From Membranipora membranacea (taxonomy: Eukaryota; Bryozoa; Gymnolaemata; Cheilostomatida; Membraniporidae): a stretch of 64,000 bases of DNA. Below the pieces are notes generated by a model. That model saw only the letters and a list, made by a program, of their open reading frames with translations, did not search any database and was not told the DNA's origin. Both the position numbers and the translations under genes were made by a program. The stretch lies in assembly GCA_914767715.1 (NCBI GenBank), contig OU612067.1, positions 27,378,162 to 27,442,161 of the forward strand. Reading direction: 5' to 3'. Positions within the stretch are counted from its first letter, which is position 1, and each line of letters begins with the position of its first letter. Positions 37,823 through 47,496 of the stretch are shown one piece after another.

Positions 37823-37963
37823 ATCCATTCAGTGACAAGCACCACACAAATTAAGTCCAAATATGCAGGAATATGTTAGCTTGGAATCATAGAGCAGAAG
37901 GAAGGGTCAATACGTTCACCTTCATTTTCGACAGTTGAGTCCGCAAAACCATTGGATATCCAG
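37823..37963 (+). pseudogene. Array exon copy D (full-length, one stop)
   Basis: 141 nt (47 codons) with donor CAG|GTAAGC. The frame reads VTSTTQIKSKYAGIC, then TAG in place of the usual Gln, then IEQKEG, FSTVESAKPLDIQ. It shows the full exon length; the acceptor tract (ttgcatttcgag) is weak. Confidence 0.6.
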
Positions 37964-38280
37964 GTAAGCCAACCGGGTTGAAAGTTTGGCAAAGGCTAAA
38001 TTTTTCAAGTTCTACACAGCATACCACTTGACATACAAAGGTTGCAAGCACGACACCAAGGCCTTAGTGTTGACTCTTTGTCACACGATAGTTAGGGGTG
38101 AGTCGGGCATAAGACCAATCAGTGCCCTTACTGCAAGTGTGTTGCTTTACCTGTTATGGGGATGGCCTACCATAAGAGAGGCCCGTATCTTAATCAGTGT
38201 CAATGTCCCATTTTGTCTGCATTGCTTTAAAGTTTCATGATGACTGACTACCGGCCAACATTGCTGTTTATATTTTCCAG

Positions 38281-38384
38281 ACCAAAGCAGTGACAAGCTC
38301 AGCGCCTACCAAATCAGTGTACACAGAAATATGCCAGCTAGACACATATGAACAGAAGAAATGTTTAGTAAAAACATCTGGTTG
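38281..38384 (+). pseudogene. Array exon copy E (VYTEI module)
   Basis: Strong acceptor (tatattttccag). The frame reads VTSSAPTKSVYTEICQL, then EQKKCLVKT. The exon loses its homology after the module and no donor is seen. Confidence 0.55.
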
Positions 38385-38510
38385 ACAAAGGCAACATAAA
38401 GACAAACTAACTCCTTCGTTTCCAATCTCTACAGGTGATAGCTTGACTCAGAGTCTGACTCAGTATAGTTACCACTGCAGGGGTCTCTGCAATCCTTTAT
38501 CAGGGTCGGC

Positions 38511-38585
38511 ATGATTGGAAAAGCAGTTAGTAGGCTTACTATTCGCTGCCAGGCGATTGGTGCCACAGTATTTGACAGGTTCTGA
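38511..38585 (+). repeat. Second, diverged copy of the tRNA-derived SINE
   Basis: It shares CTGCCAGGCGATT.GTGCC and flanking bases with the head at 21430-21455, followed by a damaged B box (GGTTCTGAC). It is inserted within the exon array. Confidence 0.55.
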
Positions 38586-38684
38586 CAATGTTGCGTGGTT
38601 CCTGCGATCTGTTATCATATTATGCTAGAAATTTGACCGAACAAAACTCAAACAGCATGACATCTCAATTTCCACATAAATCCA

Positions 38685-38740
38685 GTGACAAGCCTCATAT
38701 TTGACAGTCGAGTCTCCAAATCTAATGGACGTGAAGGTAC
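38685..38740 (+). pseudogene. Array exon copy F (fragment)
   Basis: Only the ends of the exon remain: CCAGTGACAAGC at the start, then gacagtcgagtctccaaat and a gatgtgaagg-like end. The tyrosine module is deleted. Confidence 0.4.
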
Positions 38741-39752
38741 TTTGTCTTTTGTTATATCACCGTCGGGCGTTGATGCTCTTCTATAGTGATTTACAGCTCA
38801 TCTGTACAGTGATAGGTAGAGCAGTAGTCAATGACAGCTGAATGTCCAAAGAAAAATTGGCAGAATTAAAGATACAGTTCTTAGGAACAGCATATAGCGG
38901 CCGGAATTCCACGACTCACAACTAGATCACAGTGAAGTACGTGAAAATGGCCCTGATTACAGCAGGAGAGTTACGAATTTCAAACCATAGTGTGGTTGGT
39001 TAGTCGAGTTAGAGGGGTAATAATGCTCTAGATGTTTTAGGATCAGTAAGTTGGTAGTATAAACCCATTCACATGCAGTAGAGATAGACCCATGGACGGA
39101 CCACACGAGACCACCGGTCTGAAAAAAACGGCGCGCAATAAACTTTGCACAGACATCCCCAGTAATGGCTCTCAAATACGCCGTAGTAAAATTTACATCA
39201 GGGTGAATAAAGTTGGTGACTTGTAACCTTATGTGGCCAGCAAGGCTTAGTTGTCAAATTGTCTTGGCCCTACTGTCCTCCCCAGACCTTCACTTCCACC
39301 ATGACTACTTCTGATTGTTTGAAAGTCTTTCACTGGAACTGCAATGGCATTCCAGGAAAGTCCTTGGTACCTGACAACTTTCTTTCTTTTTTCATTGACC
39401 AAGACTCAATTAAATAAAGATGTATAAAATGACAATGAGATCTGCACCCTTTATAGTACAGTAGATCAGATGGCTGTGGTAGAGGTGGTGGTGTCATAAT
39501 CAGCATCTCTTACATACACGTCAATTAAATAGCATCAGCCACCAGCAGGGTTTTTCTATGAGGGGGACCAAACATAAGGCCACGGGGAGTGCCTTTTACC
39601 TTTTTTGTTACTTTTGCTTAATTTCACAGTATTGGGATAGTCAAGCAGGTCTTCTAGGCTTGGTCGGTCTTTGGTTGAATCTGCATTGTTTTTATCATGG
39701 TATCTGGCAGCTGTGCGGACCTACATGCAAACCCTATGATTTTATTTGTCAG

Positions 39753-39861
39753 ATCAATCTAATGGCAAGCGCCACTGCCATCCATTCCACATACGCTGAG
39801 ATTTGCCAGCTGGGAAGCTTAGAACAGGAAGAAGGAATGGTGCACACACCTTCATTGTCTA
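39753..39861 (+). pseudogene. Array exon copy G (TYAEI module)
   Basis: The acceptor after ttttatttgtcag opens a frame reading ATAIHSTYAEICQLGS, then LEQEEGMVHTPS. It runs into an (AT)n microsatellite where the donor should be. The module itself is intact, but the 3' splice partner is lost. Confidence 0.55.
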
Positions 39862-39985
39862 TATATATATATATATAATATAAGAATGGATACGACTATA
39901 TCCTGCAATACATTCAATGTGGTTTCATTCCATAGGTGTCTTTCAACTTCGATGTTCAAGTATTAATAAGTGTTTTTTTCTACAG

Positions 39986-40238
39986 GGAAAATACCAGCAG
40001 CTTATGCAGAGTATCTGGCTTGGAGGACGGAGATGACTTTCTAACTCCCACCCCTTCAGAAGACACTATTTCTCAGTCAAGGCCTATAAGCGTGGCAAGC
40101 AAGGCCACAGAGACCTTCCACATCTCAGGCACAGCTAGTTGGTATGCCAGATACAACTCCCTCCCCGTAAAGAAAGAGGAATACATCAGCCTCTCAGGTA
40201 AATGGCTCAGCCAAGAGGAGGAAGGGGTCAGAACCTGA
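39986..40238 (+). CDS. Terminal exon of a tyrosine-motif tail with an ITAM-spaced pair
   Basis: After a strong acceptor (gtgtttttttctacag), an open frame of 84 codons ends in TGA. It expects a phase-2 upstream exon, the phase that the transmembrane exons of genes 1-3 produce. Near its end it reads YNSL, six residues (PVKKEE), YISL at 40152-40193. This is the YxxL-x6-YxxL spacing of an ITAM, which after phosphorylation recruits tandem-SH2 kinases such as Syk. The final SGKWLSQEEEGVR aligns with the LGSLEQEEGLAR part of the upstream array exons, so this exon belongs to the same family. No matching ectodomain or membrane exon is visible, so whether it is expressed is unknown. Confidence 0.55.
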
Positions 40239-40337
40239 CCCAATGGAGTAGAGGATGGTGTGAGCAAGTGAACGGTTTACAACCATGATGGCTGAGAAGG
40301 ATGCCAGTCCCAACTCTCTTTTCGGCAGAGAGATTGT

Positions 40338-40380
<43 letters not shown>

Positions 40381-40381
40381 G
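40338..40381 (+). repeat. (AAC)n microsatellite
   Basis: About 14 uninterrupted AAC units directly after a GGCAGAGAGATTGTAC word. The preceding 90 bases may be a SINE whose tail this is. Confidence 0.9.
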
Positions 40382-40882
40382 GAGAATGATAGACCTAATA
40401 TATGAGATCAGATTTGGTACTAGTAGTTGCAGCAGTAGTAGTCACACTCAATTTACCCCACAGTACAGTGGTAGTAGTAGTGGCAGCGGTGACCCTCAAT
40501 TTGAGCTCAAATTATGTTAAATCTGAATCTTCAATTCAGTAATCTCCAATTTTTCCCTGTGGTTTTATCATTCTTTTTTGCATCTACATCTATTATATCT
40601 ATTACATCTATATCTCCAAACATTATATCATATTATATTTACATGGAAACTAAGACACCTATATTTTAAACTTGATCAACGTAACAAAGTTTGTAGGATA
40701 CGCCATCTCAATCAAATGTGATAATTTTATTATACTAGGAAATGAAAGCCAATGAAAATCAGGCGCTGACACTGAAAACAAGAAGCAATTCAAACTATTA
40801 TATTTTTCTTGCATACCATCTTGAAACTGAAAGGTAAAAATGCTTAATATAAATTCTTTTTTCGTTTTTATTTGATAATATC

Positions 40883-40888
40883 AATAAA
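40883..40888 (+). promoter_or_regulatory. Candidate poly(A) signal for the ITAM-type terminal exon
   Basis: AATAAA 645 bases after the stop at 40238, in T-rich surroundings. Earlier alternatives were not seen. Confidence 0.3.
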
Positions 40889-41277
40889 AATGCTGGGAGG
40901 CAATGAATTTGGTGGCTTTATTTTTTTCTCATGGGAAGGAGGCTCTTTTAGAGTTATTTTAATAGTCTGTCCTGTATTTTTCACTTTTTCAAGGATACAG
41001 AAGGTCTACATGACATCAACCTACCTCAACAGAGAAACCAATCCATTCTGCTGACTCTGCTCAAGGCCAGGCAAGCATTCATCCACAAAATGAAAGGATG
41101 ATGAAGGTTCATGATAAGCAGAAAAAAACAACTTTATCATGCAGTAAAATGGCTAGTCATTCATATTAATGATGATCGTCGGAATGTTAAAGGTGTTGAC
41201 TAACTAAATGCACTTGGTGATGCTGATCTGTGACTTAAAACAATGAAAATAAATAAACTGTGATTGCGCAATTATTA

Positions 41278-41660
41278 AGCTGCGTTTACACGTCCGACAA
41301 ATCGGCTAATAATAACAACTCCGACACAGATTATGAATCTGCTCTATAATCGTTGTCTGCCAACATGTCAACGATACGCTATTTACACACTGTTCATGCC
41401 TAACCGATTTCAACACAAACTTTCAACTCAACTTGTCTCTGATTGGCTAGTGAGACAACTAGTTAGTTTATTGGCTGAACCATTCGTAATCGTGAAGATT
41501 TGTCGTTCACTTGTGACATTGTCACAAGTGAACGATTTTGAACAATACAGTTTTAAACACCGATTTAAACACAGATTAACTGTTTACGCGGTCAGTCAAA
41601 TCGGTGACCTGTTTCGAAGTTGTTATTTTTAGCTGATTTGTCGCACATGTAAACGCAGCT
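41278..41660. mobile_element. Harbinger-type MITE, 383 bp, TSD TTA
   Basis: The terminal inverted repeats are 43 bp long (41278-41320 and 41618-41660) with four mismatches and begin AGCTGCGTTTACA. TTA lies directly outside both ends (41275-41277 and 41661-41663), the 3-bp duplication typical of PIF/Harbinger. There is no coding capacity. Inside, 41503-41535 is a perfect 16-bp palindrome with a 1-nt centre. Confidence 0.9.
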
Positions 41661-41939
41661 TTAGTATTACATTACATTAGGTCACAAAGAAGGAATCAGT
41701 AGATCCTTATTGTGGATTTCCAAAGAGCAAGGTGCCGTTTGAGCAGAGGGCAATCTATAAAAAGATGATGATGAATCATTGTGAGTATTAGTATTCTAGT
41801 CCATATTTTACTATGAAACAATGGCTAACCATCTGAAACCTTTTGCATATTATTTTGCCTCCTGCCCAAAGGATGAGAGCATCGCTTGATAATAATAAGA
41901 TCCCTTGATAAGTTATGATTAAAAATAAAATTCAAATAA

Positions 41940-42155
<216 letters not shown>

Positions 42156-42203
42156 TGAATGCATTCCACAAATGACCGTATAAAAAAAAGATTTTCATAG
42201 GTA

Positions 42204-43129
42204 GAGACACGGGGGTCAGCAAATATAGACTTTCTATATACCGTTGGAAAGCTGCCGAGCTACTGATGCTTAATAGCACATCAAAAATTTCATTGGATGA
42301 CGTTGCGTCATTTTATCAAGGAAATGAGGCAAAAACATTGTTTTTAGAAAAGTGGATGGCTGAGACAATTTGATTGCAAGAAATTTCTAAGCGGGTAGTA
42401 CTTATTCTTAGAGGTATAGCTCATCATATTTTATGGCTTAAAATAATATATAAAGAGCCTAATATGATTTTTTACGTCACCCAATAATGCGCCTGATTTT
42501 TAAATCTGATGATAAAATGTAAATTTTAAGCACCAATTTGGGGCAGATAAAATATTTTGTGGTCAAGATCTTTGCTAGTTTCTTCTGAAGGGCTCTTTAA
42601 ATGACACACACACCAACTTCCAGCAGTATAACAGTACTAATGTATCAAGATCAGCACGGATATTAAAAGGTATATAGGTTTTGTGTCAATTTCACAGAAC
42701 ATCAAACATACCGCCGAAATGACATCTATTGTTGCCACAGAATTTTCTTTTTGAAGTTCTCACATACGAAGCCGTTTTGATTAAGCATGGTACATACAGG
42801 AAATGCCAACAGACTTTGTTTTCCTCAAATAGAGCACCACAGAACACCCAAAACAGCCAAATTTAGGGAGTTTTTAAGGGCATTCTGTGGTGCGCAATTC
42901 GAGGTAAACTGAAAAGCAGTGCCAAATTTTGTTGGCATTTCTTTTATGTATTATGCCTAAACAAAGCGGCTTCGTATGTGAGAACTTCCAAAAAAATATT
43001 TTGTGACCTCAGTAATGATCCTTTTGACAGCATATTTGGCATCGTTGAAAAATTACACAAAATATATCTAATTTTGATGGTCGGTCCTGATCCATTACCC
43101 ATAACGCTAAAATTTTGTGTGTTTGTCAT
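42204..43129 (+). mobile_element. Left part of a long palindromic element split by piggyBac
   Basis: 42204-42602 matches the reverse complement of 46443-46790 along its whole length with moderate divergence; shared words include TTGGAAAGCT.CCGAGCTACT, GAGCTCATCATATTT-like and CTCTTTAA. The rest (42603-43129) is the former centre of the element and contains the foldback at 42747-42996. No transposase is seen in it, so it is a large non-autonomous palindrome. Confidence 0.75.
42747..42996. repeat. Foldback repeat, arms about 115 bp
   Basis: Outer words GAAGTTCTCACATACGAAGC and GCTTCGTATGTGAGAACTTC are perfect complements. Complementarity continues inward through GAAATGCCAACA / TGTTGGCATTTC and GCACCACAGAA / TTCTGTGGTGC to a centre near 42870. 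It is probably a separate MITE nested in the larger palindrome. Confidence 0.85.
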
Positions 43130-46100
43130 TTAACACTTTGAATCCCAGCCACAAGATAATTCGTTCAGAGTTGTCTTCTCTGTGTCCCCTGCCACGAGAT
43201 AACTCGTGCAAATGTTTATTATGATTGTGGAGCCTCTCTCATTGGCTGACAACATCTAAGAACCTTCCAATCAGCTAGCCTGATATGTTTACTTGGAGTT
43301 TATGATTGGTCAACTCAATTGAACTGAGAGGGGATCTGTATAATTGAAAACTTTCACCCATATCAAAATCAGCTGAAAATAGTCAAAAACAGATGGCAGC
43401 CCCCAGGCCAAGAAGCAGAATCTCAGTAGATGATGATTTTGATGAGATTATGAATGACAGTGACAGTGAAGTAGATTCTTCTGGATCAGATGATGAAGGT
43501 GAGTTGTTACTCATTTGTTTTTAGAAGTTTTTATCAAACTAGCACTCTTTACAGCCAAGATACAGCCTGTGAAGAGGGTGTCTCAAAAATCAGATTTATT
43601 TTGCTGATTTATTGGTGTCAATGTAAACAACACTCACAGCCCTCACCTCCTACCTCAGTGACAACCTAAATATACTACACCCATGCTAAACTGTCAGACC
43701 ATCCTTTTGGTGTATTGGAACTGACCATGAGTATCTTTTTTCTGTACATTAGACCTCTTAGAAAATGATGGGATTCCCAAGATCTGATGATGCATTGAGT
43801 CAGTTGAGTCATACTTGTGTGACTCACTAGGCTTAATAGGACTTGTCTCTAAATGCATTCATTTGTATATTATTTTGTTTTAGACAGTGATCCAGATTAC
43901 ATAGATGCTACTGGTGACTCAGATAATGAAAGTAGAGTGGGAGATGGCCCAGAGAGTGATGATGGAGAAGGTAGTGATGGTGGTGCAGGTAGTGGACCAG
44001 GTGACATTGGCAAAGATGTGATTGATCAACAACTATCATCTGATGCGGAGGAACCAGGTATGTTCACCGTGCTAATTATGTCCAATGTAATATCATGCTA
44101 CATTGTGATATAGATATATATATATATATATATAATATATATACTCCATTACGGTTGTGGCGTTTATTTTATAAAAAGCCTTCTATTGCTAGACTTACAT
44201 ATGTCAGATAGAGTTGTTTATTGAAACATGCGAGCCATTGAGACATGAATGCTTATATGAACATTGGTGCAAGGGTTACATGTTATAGCCTCACTTCATG
44301 CATAGGCCTTTATGAACTATTTTTGCTTCAATAGAACCCGCTGGTAGGGGACGTGGTGGTAGGGGGCGTGGTGGTAGAGGAGGTGTTGGTAGAGGACGTG
44401 GTGGTAGAGGACGTGGTGGTCGAGGTGGTCGTGGTGCTGCTGGTAGAGGTGCTTGTGTTAGAGGTGCTTATGGTCGTGTACGGGGTGAGAGAGGACGTGG
44501 TGCTGGTGTGAGACGGAATAGACCTGATGGAGGTATGATGTCGACAATTTCGTTTTTGGCTTTTTATGTTTTTCACCTACGAATGCAACTGCTCATCACA
44601 CATAGCAGAAAAAACTTTGTACCTGTCATGCATGTACCGATTCTTCGCCATAATCCTTCACACGTGTATCGTGAAAAAACCAACCATAGCGGACCATTTC
44701 TCCAAAGATCCTGTACTGCATAGTAGCTTCGCTAGTTCAACTGGCATGGGCCGCAACCGATTCCAGCAGATACTTAGGTACTTGCACCTGAATGACAATG
44801 CCAATCAGGTACCCCGTGATCAGGATGGTCATGACCCACTTTTCAAAGTACGGCTGATATTTGATCGGTCAAATCTAACTGTCGATGAAGCGATATGCCC
44901 ATTTCGTGGTAGGGTAGGATTTCGGGTTTACATGAAAAATAAACCAAACAAGTATGGAATGCGAGTAGAGTGTGTATGCGAATCTAACAGTGGCTATGTA
45001 TGTCATATGGAAGTCTACACAGCAACAGGAGACAACACCGTAAATAGCCTGGTCACCCGTATACTCCATCCCTTTGTAAATAAAAACTACAGAGTTTACA
45101 TGGACAGACGCTACTCATCTCCTATTCTATTCTGTGAGTTACTGACTAAAGGCATTTATGCAGTTGGTACTTGTATGTCAAATCGTCGAAATCTGCCAGG
45201 TGACTTTGCACAAAATCTGCAGAAGGGTGAGAGGGTAGCTCGGCAGTGTGGTGATATTCTGGCTACTAAGTGGAAGGACAAGAGATAGTAATAACTTTGT
45301 CCACCGTAGATGCTGACGTAATGATCGACACAACAAATCCCAGGTCTAGATTTCACGACCACCAGGCAATGAAGCTGCAGACTGTCCTAACTTACAACAG
45401 CAATAAAGCTGGTGTTGACAAGCACGACCAGATGGCGAGCTACTACCCCATGTGCCGAAAGTTGCTCAAATGGTGGAAGAAGCTCTTCTTCTGGCTGTAC
45501 GTCATGGGAGTTGTAAACTCATTCAAACTCAAACTCTCAAATCCAACATCCAAACTCAGACTATCACAATACATCATAACATTGGCCAAAGAACTATTGA
45601 AAGAAGCTGGTATCGAAGAGCGAAATCAACCCCCGAATGCTGCAGCTGAACCACGCAGGCATGTAACTGGCAATCACTTTCCCGTCTCTTTACCACCGAA
45701 CCCTGTAAAGCAGAACCCCACTCGACTTTGTGTGAACTGTTCATCGAAGCCCGGCCCTAATGGCAAGAAACCTAGACGTGAATCAAGATACATGTGTATG
45801 GAATGCCAGGTAGCTCTTTGCGTGTTATGCTTTCATCCATATCACCGTCCTCATAGCAGACAATCTTTAGGTAATCTTTGACCTTTGCTGACATTCATGT
45901 ATATATTACGCTTAGCTTCATTCATATTGCATTTCAGAACTTGGCATGCATGGTATATAACATATTTTATTATACAATCATATTTCAATATATTACTTCA
46001 TGGCTTTTGTCTTTTGAAATGCTCGTAAACTTTCCACAAACTTCTCATACATCGAAGATAGATTTTTCTAACAGTCTGACGCTCTTTTATACCTGTATTT

Positions 46101-46446
46101 CTTGTGTTTTTTACTGTCTCTCACAATTCAAAAGAAATAGAGATGTCACCACAGCATTTTTGATCCCTCCTGACAAAAAACCAGTGATAATCTTTGGTTC
46201 AGACTTGAGATTTAGCATTAATTCAAGCATACACGACCAGTCAATCGGGAAAAAAAAATTATCTTCTCAGCTGATTACGGCCTCCACTTTACCCCTACCC
46301 TAGCATGCTATATATTTCTCTAACCCTGGAAACTACTACCAGCTACTACCAGCTGTGTTTGGGTTATGCTGCATTGAAAATCCCTGAAAGCGCCCGGTCA
46401 CAGCATGTATTGTTATATAATAGGCGGTCGGTAGTCAAAGTGTTAA
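43130..46446 (+). mobile_element. piggyBac-family DNA transposon, 3.3 kb
   Basis: TTAACACTTTGA at 43130-43141 and its inverse TCAAAGTGTTAA at 46435-46446 mark the ends: TTAA target duplication plus inverted CACTTTGA termini. The interior carries a damaged piggyBac transposase on the plus strand. It is inserted at a TTAA inside the palindromic element. Confidence 0.9.
43393..45881 (+). pseudogene. piggyBac transposase with acidic exons and an RGG box, frameshifted
   Basis: Exons 43393-43498, 43884-44057 and 44335-onward join in phase 1. Exons 1-2 are Asp/Glu/Ser-rich. Exon 3 opens with a ~65-residue Gly-Arg region (GRGRGGRG repeats), then the frame changes near 44550. The DDE part follows: NRFQQILRYLHLND, TVDEAICPF (first Asp), VYMDRRYSSPILFCELL (second Asp), a frameshift near 45285 (TAG), then NKAGVDKHDQMASYYP (third Asp). 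The C-terminus has a CVNCSS...CMECQVALCVLCF cysteine cluster like the piggyBac end-binding zinc domain. The region between the RGG box and the DDE core is shorter than usual. All three acidic catalytic residues survive, but the frame does not, so the copy is inactive. Confidence 0.88.
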
Positions 46447-46790
46447 AGAGCACTCCTGATGAAACTAGAAAAAGTTTTGACCGCAACATCTTTAGCTGCC
46501 CTGGATAATTGGTTTGAATTTTGCATTCTATCATACAATTAAAAAGTCAGGCACATTATGACGTGACGCAAATATGATGAGCTCTATCTCTTAGAATAAA
46601 TATGACCTGTTTGGAAATATCTTGCAGTCAATTTGGCTGTGCCAGCCATTTTGCTAAAAACAGCCTTTTTGGCCTCATTTCTAAAGAAGCAACGTCATCT
46701 AATCAAATTTTTGTTGAAATATTAAGCATTAGTAGCTCGGTAGCTTTCCAACGGTGTATAGAAAGTCAGAATTTGCTCATCCCCGTGTTT
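46443..46790 (-). mobile_element. Right arm of the split palindromic element
   Basis: The reverse complement of this segment matches 42204-42602 from CACGGGG at the outer end to CTCTTTAA at the inner end. The inner end is exactly the TTAA used by the piggyBac element, so the two halves were contiguous before that insertion (about 1.27 kb in total). Confidence 0.75.
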
Positions 46791-46865
46791 TTTAATTAAT
46801 CTTTGCCTCATATTTTTAAATAGTGAAGACTCTGTTACTTCCATTTTTCTGATTTATATGTGATT

Positions 46866-47025
46866 AGAGCTCCATCCATTCAACAGCGAGGCAGACAACT
46901 CTTAATACATGTCGGGACTACTAGCATTGTAAATGGTAGAAGCTGGTCAAAATTTTGCCTTCACCCAGACTCGAACCAGTGACCTTGTGGTCAGCAGGCC
47001 ACGCTCTTACCCACTATGCCACGGA
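46866..47025 (-). repeat. tRNA-derived SINE, minus strand
   Basis: Read on the minus strand it begins TCCGTGGCATAGTGGGTAAG (A box), has a GTGG/CCAC anticodon-like stem and GGTTCGAGTCTGG (B box). A tail follows down to a TTGAATGGATGGAGCTC end near 46866-46890. The 3' acceptor half does not pair with TCCGTGG, so it is not a working tRNA. The terminal word GAATGGATGGAGCT recurs near 52656-52675. Confidence 0.65.
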
Positions 47026-47496
47026 TTTTATGATGTCACAATAAATAAAGACTATTATACTATGAAAGATAGTTATTAGTCATACTTTTTCTGCAATTAT
47101 TAAACGGCTTACAACAGTACATGAAGCTTTCTTCAGGCATCTATAATTCAATAAATACTTGACAGAATTTGATGAAACTTGGTCTCAACATAGTTCCTTA
47201 TTTCTAGATGATAAGTTACAAACTGAATCAAATGTACTATAAGCTGATTGCACTAGTGATAGAGAATGAATATCGACCATTCTTTTATATTGTGATATTT
47301 GAATGTTTTATCGGCATCGATATATGTCTCGGTTTCGTCCCGAATTTTCTTGCTGTCTCGGTCCCGTCCCGCCAAATCTGACACTATGTAGCACAGTGTC
47401 AGAGGGCAAAATGGAGATGCTTGCAGCACTTACTAAAGTTTTGCCGGCTTTTGATGAGCAGTGTTGGTCAATCCTCATAGTTTTATATTGCAACAA

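Noticed and set aside
22744-40238. Gene 3 ectodomain feeding the ITAM-type tail
   Set aside because: Gene 3 is on the opposite strand and has its own complete tail and stop.
44328-44576. Minus-strand Ser/Thr-rich frame
   Set aside because: It is the complement of the RGG-box repeats of the piggyBac gene.
46955-47025. Functional minus-strand tRNA gene
   Set aside because: The TCCGTGG 5' strand has no complementary 3' strand, and the anticodon stem is only four pairs with an 8-nt loop.
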